Assembly: GCA_013364255.1 (NCBI GenBank)
Contig: CP054936.1
Coordinates: 2,386,853-2,450,852, forward strand
DNA from: Streptomyces seoulensis
Lineage (GTDB): Bacteria > Actinomycetota > Actinomycetes > Streptomycetales > Streptomycetaceae
Direction of reading: 5' to 3'
DNA: 64,000 nt
Shown here piece by piece: positions 24,235-33,103 of this stretch (its first letter is position 1; the number at the start of each line of letters is the position of its first letter). Both the position numbers and the translations under genes were made by a program. The notes below the pieces were generated by a model, which was given only the letters and a program-made list of their open reading frames with translations, ran no database searches and had not been told where the DNA came from.

Positions 24235-26208
24235 TCAGGGCGCCGGCGCCCGGAGCGCCGCGGCGATCTCCGCCAGCCACCGGTCGACCGGCCCGAGGGC
24301 GACCAGGCCGCTGCCCGCGCCCGCCACTTCCCCGGCGGCCGGCCGCAGCCGTGCGTGCGTCCGCTCCAGCGCGGCCCGGTCGTCCAGCTCCAGCGCGAGG
24401 GCCGCCTCCAGACAGCACAGTGCCTCCTGGAGCAGGTCGGCGGGCGGTTCGGGCAGGCCGTCGAGGGCGGCCCGGGCCTGGTCGCGACGACCCTCTCCGA
24501 GCAGTCTGAAAGGCCGCAGCCAGGGCCGGTACGGTCCCCAGTCCGCGCCCGGGTCCACGGCGCCGGCCGCCTCCAGCGCGGCCCGGGGCCGATCCGCGAG
24601 GCGGGAGCAGAGCAGCGCCAGCGGGAGCAGCCCGGCTGACAGACCCGGCATTCCGGCGCCGTCCAGCAGCGCGGCGGCCGACCGTACGGCCTGCTCGTCG
24701 CCGGCCTCCATGGCGCGGTACCAGCCGGTGAACACCGCCACCAGCGGGCGTTCGTGGCGGTCGCCGAGCCGGTCGGCGGCAGCGGCGTGCGCCCGTGCGC
24801 CGACGCGGTCGCCGAGCGCGGCGCGGGCCTGCATCCGCACCAGACGGCCGAGCACCTCGTAGCTCGTCAGCCCGTGCCGCGCCGACAGCGCCACCAGCTC
24901 CGCGCCGATCGCGTCCCGCCGCGCGGCCAGACCGGCCCGCGCGCAGGACTGCATGAATCGGCCGTTGAGGGCGAAGGCGAGCAGCGCCGGATCGTCCAGC
25001 CGGCGGGCGAGCGCCTCGGCCTCCGCCGCGGCCAGCGGCCCACGGGGTGACCGGGTGCCGCGCGACTCCAGGGCGACGGTGGCCAGCAGCCGGCAGCGGT
25101 CGGCGTCGTGGGCGGGGCCGTGCGGCAGGGCGGCGAGGGTGCGCTCGGCGGCGTCGACGATCCGCCGGGCCGCCCGCGGGTCGTCGCTGCGGGTCCAGAC
25201 CGCGGGGACGTCGTAGGCGCCGATGACGCGGGCGGTCAGGGCCGGGTCGCCCAGTTCCTCGGCGGCGTCGACCACCGCCGTCCGCTGCTCGCGCGCGGCG
25301 GCCAGTCCGCCGCCGCCGGCCAGGGCGAGGCCGCGCAGCAGTCCGACCGTCGACTCCAGCCGCGCCCGCGACCCGGCGGCCACGGTGCGGTCGTACGCCT
25401 GTGCGGCACGGTTCCACAGGTGCGCCGCGGCGGCCGTCTCCTCCGGCGCCTCCAGGCCGGGGCTCTGGGCGAGCACGTCCGCCTCCAGACGGCGCAGCGC
25501 GGGGCCGGGGTCCACGCCGAGCTGCTCGACGAGGGTCGCGCGGGCGCGGCGCAGGACGGCGAGGGCGTCGCCCTGACGGCCCGTGCGGTACAGCGCGAGC
25601 GCCAGCAGCCGCCAGGCCTCCTCGCGCCACGGCTGCGCGGTGACGTGGGCCTCCAGGTCGGGCACGGCCTCGGCGGCCCGGCCGAGCCTCAGGCGGGTCG
25701 CGGCCCGCTGTTCCTCGGCGTTCAGTCGCAGTGCGGCGAGGCGGGCGCGTTCGGCGCGGGTCCAGTCCTCGTCGGCGAACTCCGCGTAGGCGGGTCCCCG
25801 CCACCACGCCAGGGCCTGTTCGAGCCGGTCGAGGGCCTGCCCGGGCGGCAGGCGGGCCGCTTCGGTCACGGCCGTCTCGAACCGCCAGGCGTCCACCGTG
25901 TCCGGCGCGGTCCGCAATACGTATCCGGGGCCCTCGGTGACCAGCAGACGGGCGGGGGCACGGGGCGGGCGGTCGGGTTCGAGGGCGCGGCGCAGGGCGG
26001 CGACGAAGGTCTGGAGGGCGCCGACGGCTCCGGCCGGCGGCTCCGGCCACAGGTCCGCGACCAGCCGGGCGACCGGGACCACCCGGCGGCGGGCGACGAG
26101 CAGCCGGGCCAGGACGGCGCGGTGCCGTGGGCCCTTCAGGTCCAGTGGGCCGCCGTCACCCTCGGCCACGACCGGCCCGAGCACGCCGAACCGGACTCCG
26201 TCCGCCAT
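24235..26208 (-). CDS. SARP/BTAD-type regulator with TPR-like C-terminus
   Basis: A 657-residue regulator of the AfsR/DnrI/RedD class. The ATG at 26206-26208 follows AAAGGGG; the long frame upstream is the intergenic region. Residues 1-85 form the OmpR-like winged helix (VRFGVLGPVVAEGDGGPLDL, LARLLVARRRVVPVARL). Residues 90-240 are the BTAD (WWRGPAYAEFADEDW, ALYRTGRQGDALAVLRRAR). The remaining 400 residues are helical TPR-like repeats. The NB-ARC ATPase of AfsR is absent. SARPs usually activate secondary-metabolite genes; none is adjacent. The divergent hydrolase has a heptad direct repeat in its promoter that fits this protein. Confidence 0.88.
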   Translation of the reverse strand: MADGVRFGVLGPVVAEGDGGPLDLKGPRHRAVLARLLVARRRVVPVARLVADLWPEPPAGAVGALQTFVAALRRALEPDRPPRAPARLLVTEGPGYVLRTAPDTVDAWRFETAVTEAARLPPGQALDRLEQALAWWRGPAYAEFADEDWTRAERARLAALRLNAEEQRAATRLRLGRAAEAVPDLEAHVTAQPWREEAWRLLALALYRTGRQGDALAVLRRARATLVEQLGVDPGPALRRLEADVLAQSPGLEAPEETAAAAHLWNRAAQAYDRTVAAGSRARLESTVGLLRGLALAGGGGLAAAREQRTAVVDAAEELGDPALTARVIGAYDVPAVWTRSDDPRAARRIVDAAERTLAALPHGPAHDADRCRLLATVALESRGTRSPRGPLAAAEAEALARRLDDPALLAFALNGRFMQSCARAGLAARRDAIGAELVALSARHGLTSYEVLGRLVRMQARAALGDRVGARAHAAAADRLGDRHERPLVAVFTGWYRAMEAGDEQAVRSAAALLDGAGMPGLSAGLLPLALLCSRLADRPRAALEAAGAVDPGADWGPYRPWLRPFRLLGEGRRDQARAALDGLPEPPADLLQEALCCLEAALALELDDRAALERTHARLRPAAGEVAGAGSGLVALGPVDRWLAEIAAALRAPAP

Positions 26209-26276
26209 CGTCGCCCCTTTCCCTCTCGTTCTCGTCCCTCGGTCCGCCGCGCACCGATCGTTCCTCGCCCCGGCGT

Positions 26277-26294
26277 GCTGATTGTCCGCTGATT
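26277..26294 (+). promoter_or_regulatory. SARP-type heptad direct repeat
   Basis: GCTGATT occurs at 26277-26283 and 26288-26294, heptamers separated by 4 bases (11-base period). This is the spacing SARP regulators bind. CAGGCT at 26304-26309, a possible -10, begins 9 bases after the second heptad, close to the usual 8. The site lies between the SARP gene and the rightward hydrolase. Confidence 0.5.
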
Positions 26295-26371
26295 CGGCGG
26301 CGGCAGGCTCGGTGCCGCCGGCCGATCCGACCGGCCGTTCCGACACCCCCTTCTCAGGAGAGGCATCGCCG

Positions 26372-27256
26372 ATGACACCCGCCATCCCCGGTTTCGACCT
26401 GCGCCGTGTTCCCGTCGCCGACGGAGTCGAGCTGACCACGGCCGTGGGCGGCTCGGGCAGCCCCGTCGTCCTGCTGCACGGCTTTCCGCAGACCCATCTG
26501 ATGTGGCGGCACGTGGCCGCCGACCTCGCCGCCGACCACACCGTGATCTGCCCCGACCTGCGCGGGTACGGCGCCAGCGGCAAACCGGCCGACACCGACG
26601 GGACGGCCTACGCCAAGCGGACCATGGCCGCGGACGTGGTGGCGCTGACCGAAGCGCTCGGCCACGAGCGCTTCGCGCTGGCCGGGCACGACCGCGGCGC
26701 CCTGGTGGCCTTCCGCGCGGGGCTGGACCATCCGGAGCGGGTGACGCACCTGGCCCTGCTGGACGTCCTGCCGACCCTCGACATGTGGGACGTGCTGCAC
26801 GGAACGTCGGCCGCCGTCGCCTTCCACCTGTATCTGATGGCCCAGCCGCCGGGCCTGCCCGAGCGGATGATCGCCGCCGCGGCGGACGACTTCTTCGGCT
26901 TCTTCCTGGACGCCTGGACCCGGGCGCCGGAGGCGCTGCCCGCCGACGTGCGGGCCGCCTACCTCGCTGCCTGCCGCGCCGCCGTGCCCTCGATCGTGGC
27001 GGACTACCGGGCGTCGGCGGGCATCGACACGGCCCACGACCGCGCCGACCGGGACGCCGGGAAGCGGCTGGCCATGCCCGTCACCGTGCTCCAGCAGGAC
27101 TGGGGCGCCGCCCTCGGCTACGACGCCGCCGCACTGTGGCGCGCCTGGGCGCCGGACCTGCGCCACACCACGGTCACCTGCGGGCACTTCATGGCCGAGG
27201 AAGCTCCGCAGGAGGTGGCGAAGGCCCTGCGGGAACTGCTGACCCGGGCCGGGTGA
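26372..27256 (+). CDS. Alpha/beta hydrolase of the haloacetate-dehalogenase/epoxide-hydrolase group
   Basis: A 294-residue enzyme. The ATG at 26372 has AGGAG 11 bases upstream and gives MTPAIPGFDLRRV, the usual family start. Key motifs are HGFPQTHLMW (oxyanion hole, about 36-45), DLRGYGASGKP (about 62-72), nucleophile elbow GHDRGA with Asp107, and the catalytic-His region TCGHFMAEEAP near 270. The overall pattern is that of fluoroacetate dehalogenase. However, the halide-binding Arg found after DRG in that enzyme is replaced (DRGALVAF), so dehalogenation of fluoroacetate is not supported. The substrate is unknown. Control by the divergent SARP regulator is likely. Confidence 0.85.
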   Translation: MTPAIPGFDLRRVPVADGVELTTAVGGSGSPVVLLHGFPQTHLMWRHVAADLAADHTVICPDLRGYGASGKPADTDGTAYAKRTMAADVVALTEALGHERFALAGHDRGALVAFRAGLDHPERVTHLALLDVLPTLDMWDVLHGTSAAVAFHLYLMAQPPGLPERMIAAAADDFFGFFLDAWTRAPEALPADVRAAYLAACRAAVPSIVADYRASAGIDTAHDRADRDAGKRLAMPVTVLQQDWGAALGYDAAALWRAWAPDLRHTTVTCGHFMAEEAPQEVAKALRELLTRAG

Positions 27257-27292
27257 CCCATCCGCCGCCCGCCCATCGTCCGAGGCAGGCGC

Positions 27293-28114
27293 TCAGGACC
27301 GGCGGCGCGCACCGCCCTGGCGGCCGCCGCCCTTGGCGCCCTTCCCACCCTTGCCGCCCTTGCCTGCCCTGGCGCCCTTGGCCGTACGGGAAGCGCCGGA
27401 GCCCTCCTTCTGGCCGGTCGCCCTGCCGCCCCGGGCCGTCGCGGGCTTTCCGCGGGCGCCGCTGCCCTGGCCGTCCTTGGCGCGGTCGGCGGTCTGGGCG
27501 CGGGTGCGGCCCCGGGTGCTGTTGACCGTCCGGCCGCGGACGATGCCGATGAACTCCTCGACCAGATCCGTGGTCGCCTCCTCCGGCCAGGTCAGCGCGA
27601 CGCCCGACTGCGGGGCGTCGACGACCGGCCGGTAGGTGAGGTCCCGGCGGTGGTGGAGGCGGGCCAGGGACTGCGGGACGAGGAGCAGTCCCACCCCGGC
27701 CGCCACCAGTTCGACGGCATCCTCGGTGGTGGCAGGGCGCTCGAAGGCGGGCTCTCCGGGCGGCTGGTCCCAGCCGAGCACGTCGTCCAGGGGGTGGAGG
27801 ACGACCTCCTCGGCCAGATCCTCGACCGACACCTCCTCCACGGCCGTCAGCAGGTGGTCCTTGGGGACCACGACGACGGTCGTCTCGGTGTAGAGCGGGA
27901 TCGCGCTGAAGAACGTGCGGTCCACCGGCAGCCGCAGGATGCCCGCGTCCGCCGCGCCGTCGCGCAGGGTCCCGGGCGCGTCGGCGGCCGGTACCTGGAC
28001 GAGGGTGAGGGGGACGTCGGGCAGGCGCTCGTTCCAGGTCCGCACCCACTTGGCGGGCGTCACCCCGGGGACGTACGCGAGCCGGAACGTGGGGGATGTC
28101 TCCGAGCCTGTCAC
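27293..28114 (-). CDS. LysR-type substrate-binding domain without HTH, with basic tail
   Basis: A 273-residue protein beginning at GTG 28112-28114. Residues 8-200 form a complete LysR effector-binding domain (FRLAYVPGVTPAKWVRTWNE, DAGILRL, VELVAAGVGLLLVPQSLARL). The DNA-binding HTH that normally precedes it is absent. Residues 205-273 are a disordered Gly/Lys/Arg tail (GKGGKGGKGAKGGGRQGGAR), which may bind DNA non-specifically. It is divergent, with a 58-base gap, from a DUF5997 gene; this pairing is recurrent in actinobacteria. It may act with the DUF5997 protein as DNA-binding partner; this is inference. Confidence 0.82.
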   Translation of the reverse strand: MTGSETSPTFRLAYVPGVTPAKWVRTWNERLPDVPLTLVQVPAADAPGTLRDGAADAGILRLPVDRTFFSAIPLYTETTVVVVPKDHLLTAVEEVSVEDLAEEVVLHPLDDVLGWDQPPGEPAFERPATTEDAVELVAAGVGLLLVPQSLARLHHRRDLTYRPVVDAPQSGVALTWPEEATTDLVEEFIGIVRGRTVNSTRGRTRAQTADRAKDGQGSGARGKPATARGGRATGQKEGSGASRTAKGARAGKGGKGGKGAKGGGRQGGARRRS

Positions 28115-28172
28115 CCCGCCAGGTTACCCGCCGTGGTCGGAGCGCCCTCCGGCGGTCGATAGTCTGGACACC

Positions 28173-28577
28173 ATGAAGTCGCACCAGACCGCCCAGACCA
28201 TGAAGGCCGCCACCGCGGCGAAGAAGCTGGGTGTGTACCTCCCCGCCACGCCCGCAGAGTTCCAGCAGGGCGTCGTCTCGCGCGCCGAGCTGAACGAGCT
28301 CCAGGCCAATCCGCCCGAGTGGCTGCGGGAGCTGCGACACAACGGCCCCCACCCGCGCCCCGTGGTCGCGGCCAAGCTCGGTGTCTCCATCGCCGGTCTC
28401 GCACGGGGCGGGATCACCGAGGCCCTCACCACGGAGCAGATCGAGGCGCTGAAGCAGGACGAGCCCGAGTGGCTGGGTAAGGAGCGCGCCACCCAGGCCG
28501 AGGTCCGCAAGGAGACCGCCCGGCTGAAGAAGCGCGACGCCGAGCGTGCCGAGCAGGGCGACGAGCCCCGCTCCTGA
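28173..28577 (+). CDS. DUF5997 family protein
   Basis: A 134-residue basic, helical protein of the actinobacterial DUF5997 family, unknown function. The ATG at 28173 was chosen because the conserved start MKSHQTAQTMKAATAAKKLGV follows. There is no ribosome site, and TAGTCT (28160-28165) sits 7 bases upstream, as in leaderless promoters. The sequence has an HTH-like look (AELNELQANPPEWLRELRHNG, then AAKLGVSIAGLARGGI), with a Lys/Arg/Glu-rich C-terminus. It faces the HTH-less LysR-type sensor gene. Confidence 0.82.
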   Translation: MKSHQTAQTMKAATAAKKLGVYLPATPAEFQQGVVSRAELNELQANPPEWLRELRHNGPHPRPVVAAKLGVSIAGLARGGITEALTTEQIEALKQDEPEWLGKERATQAEVRKETARLKKRDAERAEQGDEPRS

Positions 28578-28825
28578 CCGTCCACCGGGCTCCCCGGGCA
28601 CCGGGACTCCGGCTGCCCGGACCTCACGGCACCCGAGGTCCGGGCGCGGACTCCCGGTGCCGGGGGCCAGGTGTCGGGGGCCAGGTGTCGGGCGCCGGGC
28701 GCCGGGCGCCGGGCGCCGAACCCTCGGTCTCCGGCCCTGGATTCCTGGCCCCGGTGTCGGCCCCTGAGTCACCCACCCCGGTTTGCCGGCCCCGGGCGTC
28801 GGGTTTCCACTCCACACCCCGCGTC
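28578..28825. repeat. Convergent intergenic region with short GC-rich direct repeats
   Basis: Between convergent DUF5997 and XdhC-like genes. It contains GGGGGCCAGGTGTCGGG-type copies around 28660-28690 followed by four tandem CGCCGGG units (about 28692-28718). No gene was seen. A fold-back terminator function is possible but not clear. Confidence 0.45.
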
Positions 28826-29980
28826 TCAGGCCGCCCGGGTGCCGGACCGCTCCGCCGCCTCCCGGTGGATCGGCGTTCCGGACCCGGTCAGCGGAACGCC
28901 TGTTCCCCCGTGCCGGGCCGCGACGATCTCCGCCGCGATCGACAGCGCCGTCTCCTCCGGGGTGCGGGCGCCGAGGTCCAGGCCGATCGGCGACCGCAGC
29001 CGGGCCAGCTCCCGTTCGCCCAGTCCGGCGTCTCGCAGCCGCCGCTCCCGGTCGGCGTGGGTGCGGCGCGATCCCATCGCGCCGACGAACGCGACCGGCA
29101 TCCGCAGCGCGACCGTCAGCAGCGGTATGTCGAACTTCGCGTCGTGGGTGAGGACGCACAGCGCCGTACGCGCGTCGGTCGCCGTACGCCTGAGGTAACG
29201 GTGGGGCCAGTCGACCACGATCTCGTCGGCGTCCGGGAAGCGGACCCGGGTGGCGAAGACCGGGCGGGCGTCGCACACGGTCACGTGGTACCCGAGGAAC
29301 TTGCCCGCCCGCACCAGCGCCGCGGCGAAGTCGACCGCCCCGAAGACGATCATGCGGGGCGGCGGCATGTTCGACTCGACCAGCAACGTCAGTCCGCCCG
29401 GGCAGTGCGCCCCGTCCTCCGACAGCTCCACCGTGCCGGTGCGCCCCGCCTGGAGCAGTGCCCGCGCCTCGGCCGCTGCCGTACGGTCCAGCTCCGGGTC
29501 CCCGGTCAGACCTCCCTCCCGCGATCCCTCGTACGTCCCGTCGGGCCACACCAGCAGGGCGGCGCCCGGCAGACCGGCCGGGCCCCGGACGATCCGGGCC
29601 AGGGCCGCCGGCTCGCCGCGGACGGCGGCCGACAGCGCCGCCCGGACCACCGGTCGGGCGGGGGACGCCGAGTGCACCGGGGTGACCAGGACGTCGATGG
29701 TGCCGCCGCAGGTCAGCCCGACGGCGAAAGCGTCCTCGTCGCTGTAGCCGAACCGTTCGAGAACCGTCTCGCCCTCCTGGAGGGCCCGCGCGCACAGTTC
29801 GTACACCGCTCCTTCCACGCAGCCGCCGGAGACCGAGCCGATCGCCGTGCCCGCGCTGTCGACGGCGAGGGCGGCCCCGGGGTCGCGCGGCGCGCTGCCG
29901 CCGACCCTCACCACGGTGGCGACGGCGAAGTCCCGGCCCTCCTCCACCCAGCGGTGCAGTTCCTCCGCGATGTCAAGCAT
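28826..29980 (-). CDS. XdhC/CoxI-family molybdenum-cofactor maturation protein (PaoD-like)
   Basis: A 384-residue protein, last gene of the leftward molybdenum hydroxylase operon. Its ATG overlaps the end of the large-subunit gene by 8 bases. The N-terminal XdhC/CoxI domain shows GGSAPRDPGAALAVDSAGT and GSVSGGCVEGAVYE. The C-terminal Rossmann domain shows MIVFGAVDFAAALVRAGKFLGYHVTVCD and VGAMGSRRTHADRERRL. XdhC and PaoD bind molybdenum cofactor, promote its sulfuration or cytosine-dinucleotide form, and insert it into the enzyme. Its place in the operon fits this role. Confidence 0.93.
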   Translation of the reverse strand: MLDIAEELHRWVEEGRDFAVATVVRVGGSAPRDPGAALAVDSAGTAIGSVSGGCVEGAVYELCARALQEGETVLERFGYSDEDAFAVGLTCGGTIDVLVTPVHSASPARPVVRAALSAAVRGEPAALARIVRGPAGLPGAALLVWPDGTYEGSREGGLTGDPELDRTAAAEARALLQAGRTGTVELSEDGAHCPGGLTLLVESNMPPPRMIVFGAVDFAAALVRAGKFLGYHVTVCDARPVFATRVRFPDADEIVVDWPHRYLRRTATDARTALCVLTHDAKFDIPLLTVALRMPVAFVGAMGSRRTHADRERRLRDAGLGERELARLRSPIGLDLGARTPEETALSIAAEIVAARHGGTGVPLTGSGTPIHREAAERSGTRAA

Positions 29981-32114
29981 CCGGTGCTCCCGTCACCGCC
30001 TGGAGGACGCGGTCGGGCCGGATGGGCAGATTCCGGTGGCGGACGCCGGTGGCGTGCCAGACCGCGTTGGCGATCGCCGCCGCGGCGCCGACGATGCCGA
30101 TCTCCCCGATGCCCTTGAGCCCGACCGGGTCGTCCGGGTCCGGGTCGGCCACCCAGTCGGCCTCGATCTCCGCCACATCGGCGTTGGTGGCGACGTGATA
30201 GCCCGCCAGGTCGGCGCCGTAGAGGCCGCCGGTGGCCGGGTCCCGGACCGCTTCCTCGTGCAGGGCCATGGAAATTCCCCAGGTCATGCCGCCGACGAGC
30301 TGACTGCGTGCCGTGAGCGGGTTGACGATCCGGCCGGCGGCGAAGATGCCGAGCATCCGGCGCACCCGCACCTCGCCGGTGGTGACGTCGACCGCGACCT
30401 CGGCGAACTGCGCGCAGAAGGAGTGCCGTTCCTTCTGGGTGAGCGCCTGGAGCGCCTCGGTGGTGTCGGACCGGACCGTGATGCCCTCGGGCGGGATGTC
30501 GGCGCCCAGCGCCAGCCGCTCCTTCAGTTCGCTCGCCGCGATTGTGACCGCCCAGCCCCAGGAGCGGGTGCCCATGGAGCCGCCGGCGAGCCACGCGGGT
30601 CCGAAGTCGCTGTCGCCGATCCGCATCTTGACCCGGTCGGGGGCGACTTCCAGGGCGTCGGCGGCGAGCAGGGTGAGCGCGGTGCGGGCGCCGGTCCCGA
30701 TGTCGGCGGCGGCGATCCGCACCGTGAAGGTGCCGTCGGCCTCGGCCGTGGCGACCGCCGTGGACGGTGCGGCCCCGGCGGAGAAGGAGCCGGCGGCCGT
30801 GCCGGTGCCGAGCAGCCAGCGGCCGTCGCGGCGCACACCGGGGCGCGGGTCCCGGCCGGCCCAGCCGAACCGGCGGGCGCCCTCGTCGAAGCAGGCCCTC
30901 AGATTGCGGCTGCTGAAGGGCAGTCCGGAGACGGGGCCCCGGTCCGGCTCGTTGCGCAGCCGCAGTTCGATGGGGTCCAGACCGCACTTCTCGGCGAGTT
31001 CGTCGAACGCCGACTCCAGGGCGAAGGAACCCGGGGCCTCGCCGGGGGCGCGCATGAACGTCGGGGTCGGCACGTCCAGCCGCACGATGCGGTTGGCGGT
31101 GTGGTGCGCCTCGGCGCCGTACATCACCCGGGCGGGGCCGGCCGCGGGTTCGACGAAGTCGAAGACGGTCGAGGTGAGGTTGACGGCGCTGTGCTCCAGC
31201 GCGCGCAGCCGCCCGTCGGCGCTCGCGCCGAGCCGGACCCGCTGGATGGTGGGGCTGCGGTAGCCGGTGAGCGAGAACATCTGCCGACGGGTCATGACGA
31301 CGCGGACCGGGCGGTCCAGAGCGGTCGCGGCCATCACGGCGGCGACCTGGTGCGCGCGCACTCCCTTGCTGCCGAACCCGCCGCCGACGTGTTCGGAGCG
31401 CACCCGCACCGCGTCCGGTTCGAGGGAGAACAGCTTCGCCAGTTCGCTCCCCACCCAGGTGGCTCCCTGGTTGGAGTCGATCACTTCGAGTCGGCCACCG
31501 TCCCACAGGGCGGTCGCCGCGTGCGGCTCCATCATGCTGTGGTGTTCTTCGGGGGTGGTGTACTCCGCGTCCAGGACGACGTCGGAGGCGGCGAGTTCGG
31601 CCTCCAGATCGCCCTTCTCCGTCACCGCCGGCATGAAGCCGTCCACCGGGTGGGTGTCCGTGCGGGTGGCGGAGAGCGCCACGTCGTGCGGCTCCCGGTC
31701 GTAGTGGACGGCCAGTGCCTCGGCGGCCTCCCTGGCCTGTTCGGGGGTCTCGGCGACGACCAGGGCCACCGGCCAGCCCAGGTGGGGCACCCGGTCGTGC
31801 TGGAAGACGGCGCAGGTGGGGTCCGGCGGGGCGCCCAGCATGCCGATGTACTCGGTGTTCAGCCGGGGCGCGTTCCCATGGTGCAGGACGGTGATCACAC
31901 CGGGCATCCGGAGGACGGGCTCGTCGTCGACGGAGCGGATCCGGCCACGGGCGACGGTGGACACGGCGAGCCAGCCGTGGGCGAGGTCGGCGAAGGGGAT
32001 CTCCCCCGCGTACCGGGCGCTTCCGGTGACTTTCTCGTAGCCGTCCACCCGGGTGTGCGCCGTCCCCACGGACTGCTTGGGGGTGGTGGGCGTCCCGGTC
32101 GTCGTGGTGGTCAT
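29973..32114 (-). CDS. Molybdenum hydroxylase large subunit (xanthine dehydrogenase / PaoC-like)
   Basis: A 713-residue catalytic subunit that binds the molybdopterin cofactor and hydroxylates an aldehyde or purine-like substrate. The ATG at 32112-32114 overlaps the FAD-subunit stop (ATGA). Visible are N-terminal KVTGSARYAGEI, the GGGFGSKG cofactor loop, TRRQMFSLTGYRSPT, MRAPGEAPGSFALES, and the catalytic Glu671 in KGIGEIGIVG near the C-terminus. Subunit order (FeS, FAD, Mo, XdhC) and the cysteine pattern of the FAD subunit point to the PaoABC aldehyde oxidoreductase branch rather than classical xanthine dehydrogenase. The substrate is not determined. Confidence 0.93.
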   Translation of the reverse strand: MTTTTTGTPTTPKQSVGTAHTRVDGYEKVTGSARYAGEIPFADLAHGWLAVSTVARGRIRSVDDEPVLRMPGVITVLHHGNAPRLNTEYIGMLGAPPDPTCAVFQHDRVPHLGWPVALVVAETPEQAREAAEALAVHYDREPHDVALSATRTDTHPVDGFMPAVTEKGDLEAELAASDVVLDAEYTTPEEHHSMMEPHAATALWDGGRLEVIDSNQGATWVGSELAKLFSLEPDAVRVRSEHVGGGFGSKGVRAHQVAAVMAATALDRPVRVVMTRRQMFSLTGYRSPTIQRVRLGASADGRLRALEHSAVNLTSTVFDFVEPAAGPARVMYGAEAHHTANRIVRLDVPTPTFMRAPGEAPGSFALESAFDELAEKCGLDPIELRLRNEPDRGPVSGLPFSSRNLRACFDEGARRFGWAGRDPRPGVRRDGRWLLGTGTAAGSFSAGAAPSTAVATAEADGTFTVRIAAADIGTGARTALTLLAADALEVAPDRVKMRIGDSDFGPAWLAGGSMGTRSWGWAVTIAASELKERLALGADIPPEGITVRSDTTEALQALTQKERHSFCAQFAEVAVDVTTGEVRVRRMLGIFAAGRIVNPLTARSQLVGGMTWGISMALHEEAVRDPATGGLYGADLAGYHVATNADVAEIEADWVADPDPDDPVGLKGIGEIGIVGAAAAIANAVWHATGVRHRNLPIRPDRVLQAVTGAPDA

Positions 32115-33103
32115 CGGGCCGCCTCCTCGGCGAGTTCGGTCAGGACGGCCACGATGAGGTTGCGCATCAGGGTCACCTTGTATCCGTTGTGGGGCAGCGG
32201 CCGGGCCGCGGCGAGTTCGGCGTCCGCGGCGGCGGCGAAGGTCTCGGCGCCGGCCGGCGCTCCGGCCAGTGCCCGTTCGGCCGTGCGGGCGCGCCACGGC
32301 CGGGAGGCGACCGCTCCGAGGGCCAGCCGCACGTCCTGCACGACGCCGTCCCGTACGTCGAGCGCGGCGGCCACGGAGCCGATCGCGAACGCGTAGGAGG
32401 CGCGTTCGCGCACCTTGCGGTAGCGGGAGCGGGCGGCGACCGGCGCGGGCGGCAGGGTGACGCCGGTGATCAGGGCGCCCGGCGGCAGGACCGTCTCCTG
32501 GTGGGGGGTGTCGGCGACCGGCAGGTAGAAGTCGGTGAGCGGCGACCGACCGGGACCGTCGGGTGTCTCGTAGGTGACGGTGGCGTCGAAGGCGGTCAGC
32601 GCGACGCCCATGTCGGAGGGGTGGACGGCCACGCAGTGCTCGGAGGCGCCGAGGACGGCGTGGTTGTGGTGCTCGCCCTCGATCGCAGGGCAGCCGCTGC
32701 CCGGGACGCGCTTGTTGCACGCCTGGGTGACGTCGGTGAAGTAGGCGCAGCGGGTGCGCTGGAGCAGATTGCCGCCGACGGTGGCCATGTTGCGCAGTTG
32801 TCCGGAGGCGCCGGCGAGCACCGCCTGCGTCAAGGCCGGGTAGCGGCGGCGCACTTCGGGGTGGGCGGCGAGGTCGCTGTTGGTGACGGTCGCTCCAATG
32901 CGCAGGCCGCCGTCCGCGGTGGGTTCGATCCCGTCGAGCGGGAGTTCCCGTACGTCGACGAGGCTGGCGGGCCGTTCGACGCCGGTCTTCATCAGGTCGA
33001 CGAGGTTGGTGCCTCCGCCGAGGAAGCGGGCGTCCGGGTCGGCGCCGAGCAGGGCGAGGGCGCCCGCGACGTCGTACGCCCTGTGATAGCCGAACTCCCT
33101 CAT
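32111..33103 (-). CDS. Molybdenum hydroxylase FAD subunit, PaoB/YagS-like
   Basis: A 330-residue electron-transfer subunit. Its ATG at 33101-33103 overlaps the FeS-subunit stop (ATGA) and its own stop overlaps the next start. FAD-binding PCMH motifs FLGGGTNLVDLMK (27-39) and TVGGNLLQRTRC (108-119) are present. Four Cys at 119, 129, 138 and 157 (RTRC, ACNKR, GSGC, EHC) form the insertion that carries an extra [4Fe-4S] cluster in E. coli PaoB; ordinary CoxM-type subunits lack it. This is the strongest evidence for the PaoABC branch. It passes electrons from the FeS subunit to the acceptor. Confidence 0.93.
   Translation of the reverse strand: MREFGYHRAYDVAGALALLGADPDARFLGGGTNLVDLMKTGVERPASLVDVRELPLDGIEPTADGGLRIGATVTNSDLAAHPEVRRRYPALTQAVLAGASGQLRNMATVGGNLLQRTRCAYFTDVTQACNKRVPGSGCPAIEGEHHNHAVLGASEHCVAVHPSDMGVALTAFDATVTYETPDGPGRSPLTDFYLPVADTPHQETVLPPGALITGVTLPPAPVAARSRYRKVRERASYAFAIGSVAAALDVRDGVVQDVRLALGAVASRPWRARTAERALAGAPAGAETFAAAADAELAAARPLPHNGYKVTLMRNLIVAVLTELAEEAAR

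Noticed and set aside
28578..28825. Small gene in the repeat-rich gap between DUF5997 and XdhC
   Set aside because: Short open frames there are Pro/Gly/Arg repeats generated by the direct repeats, with no ribosome site.
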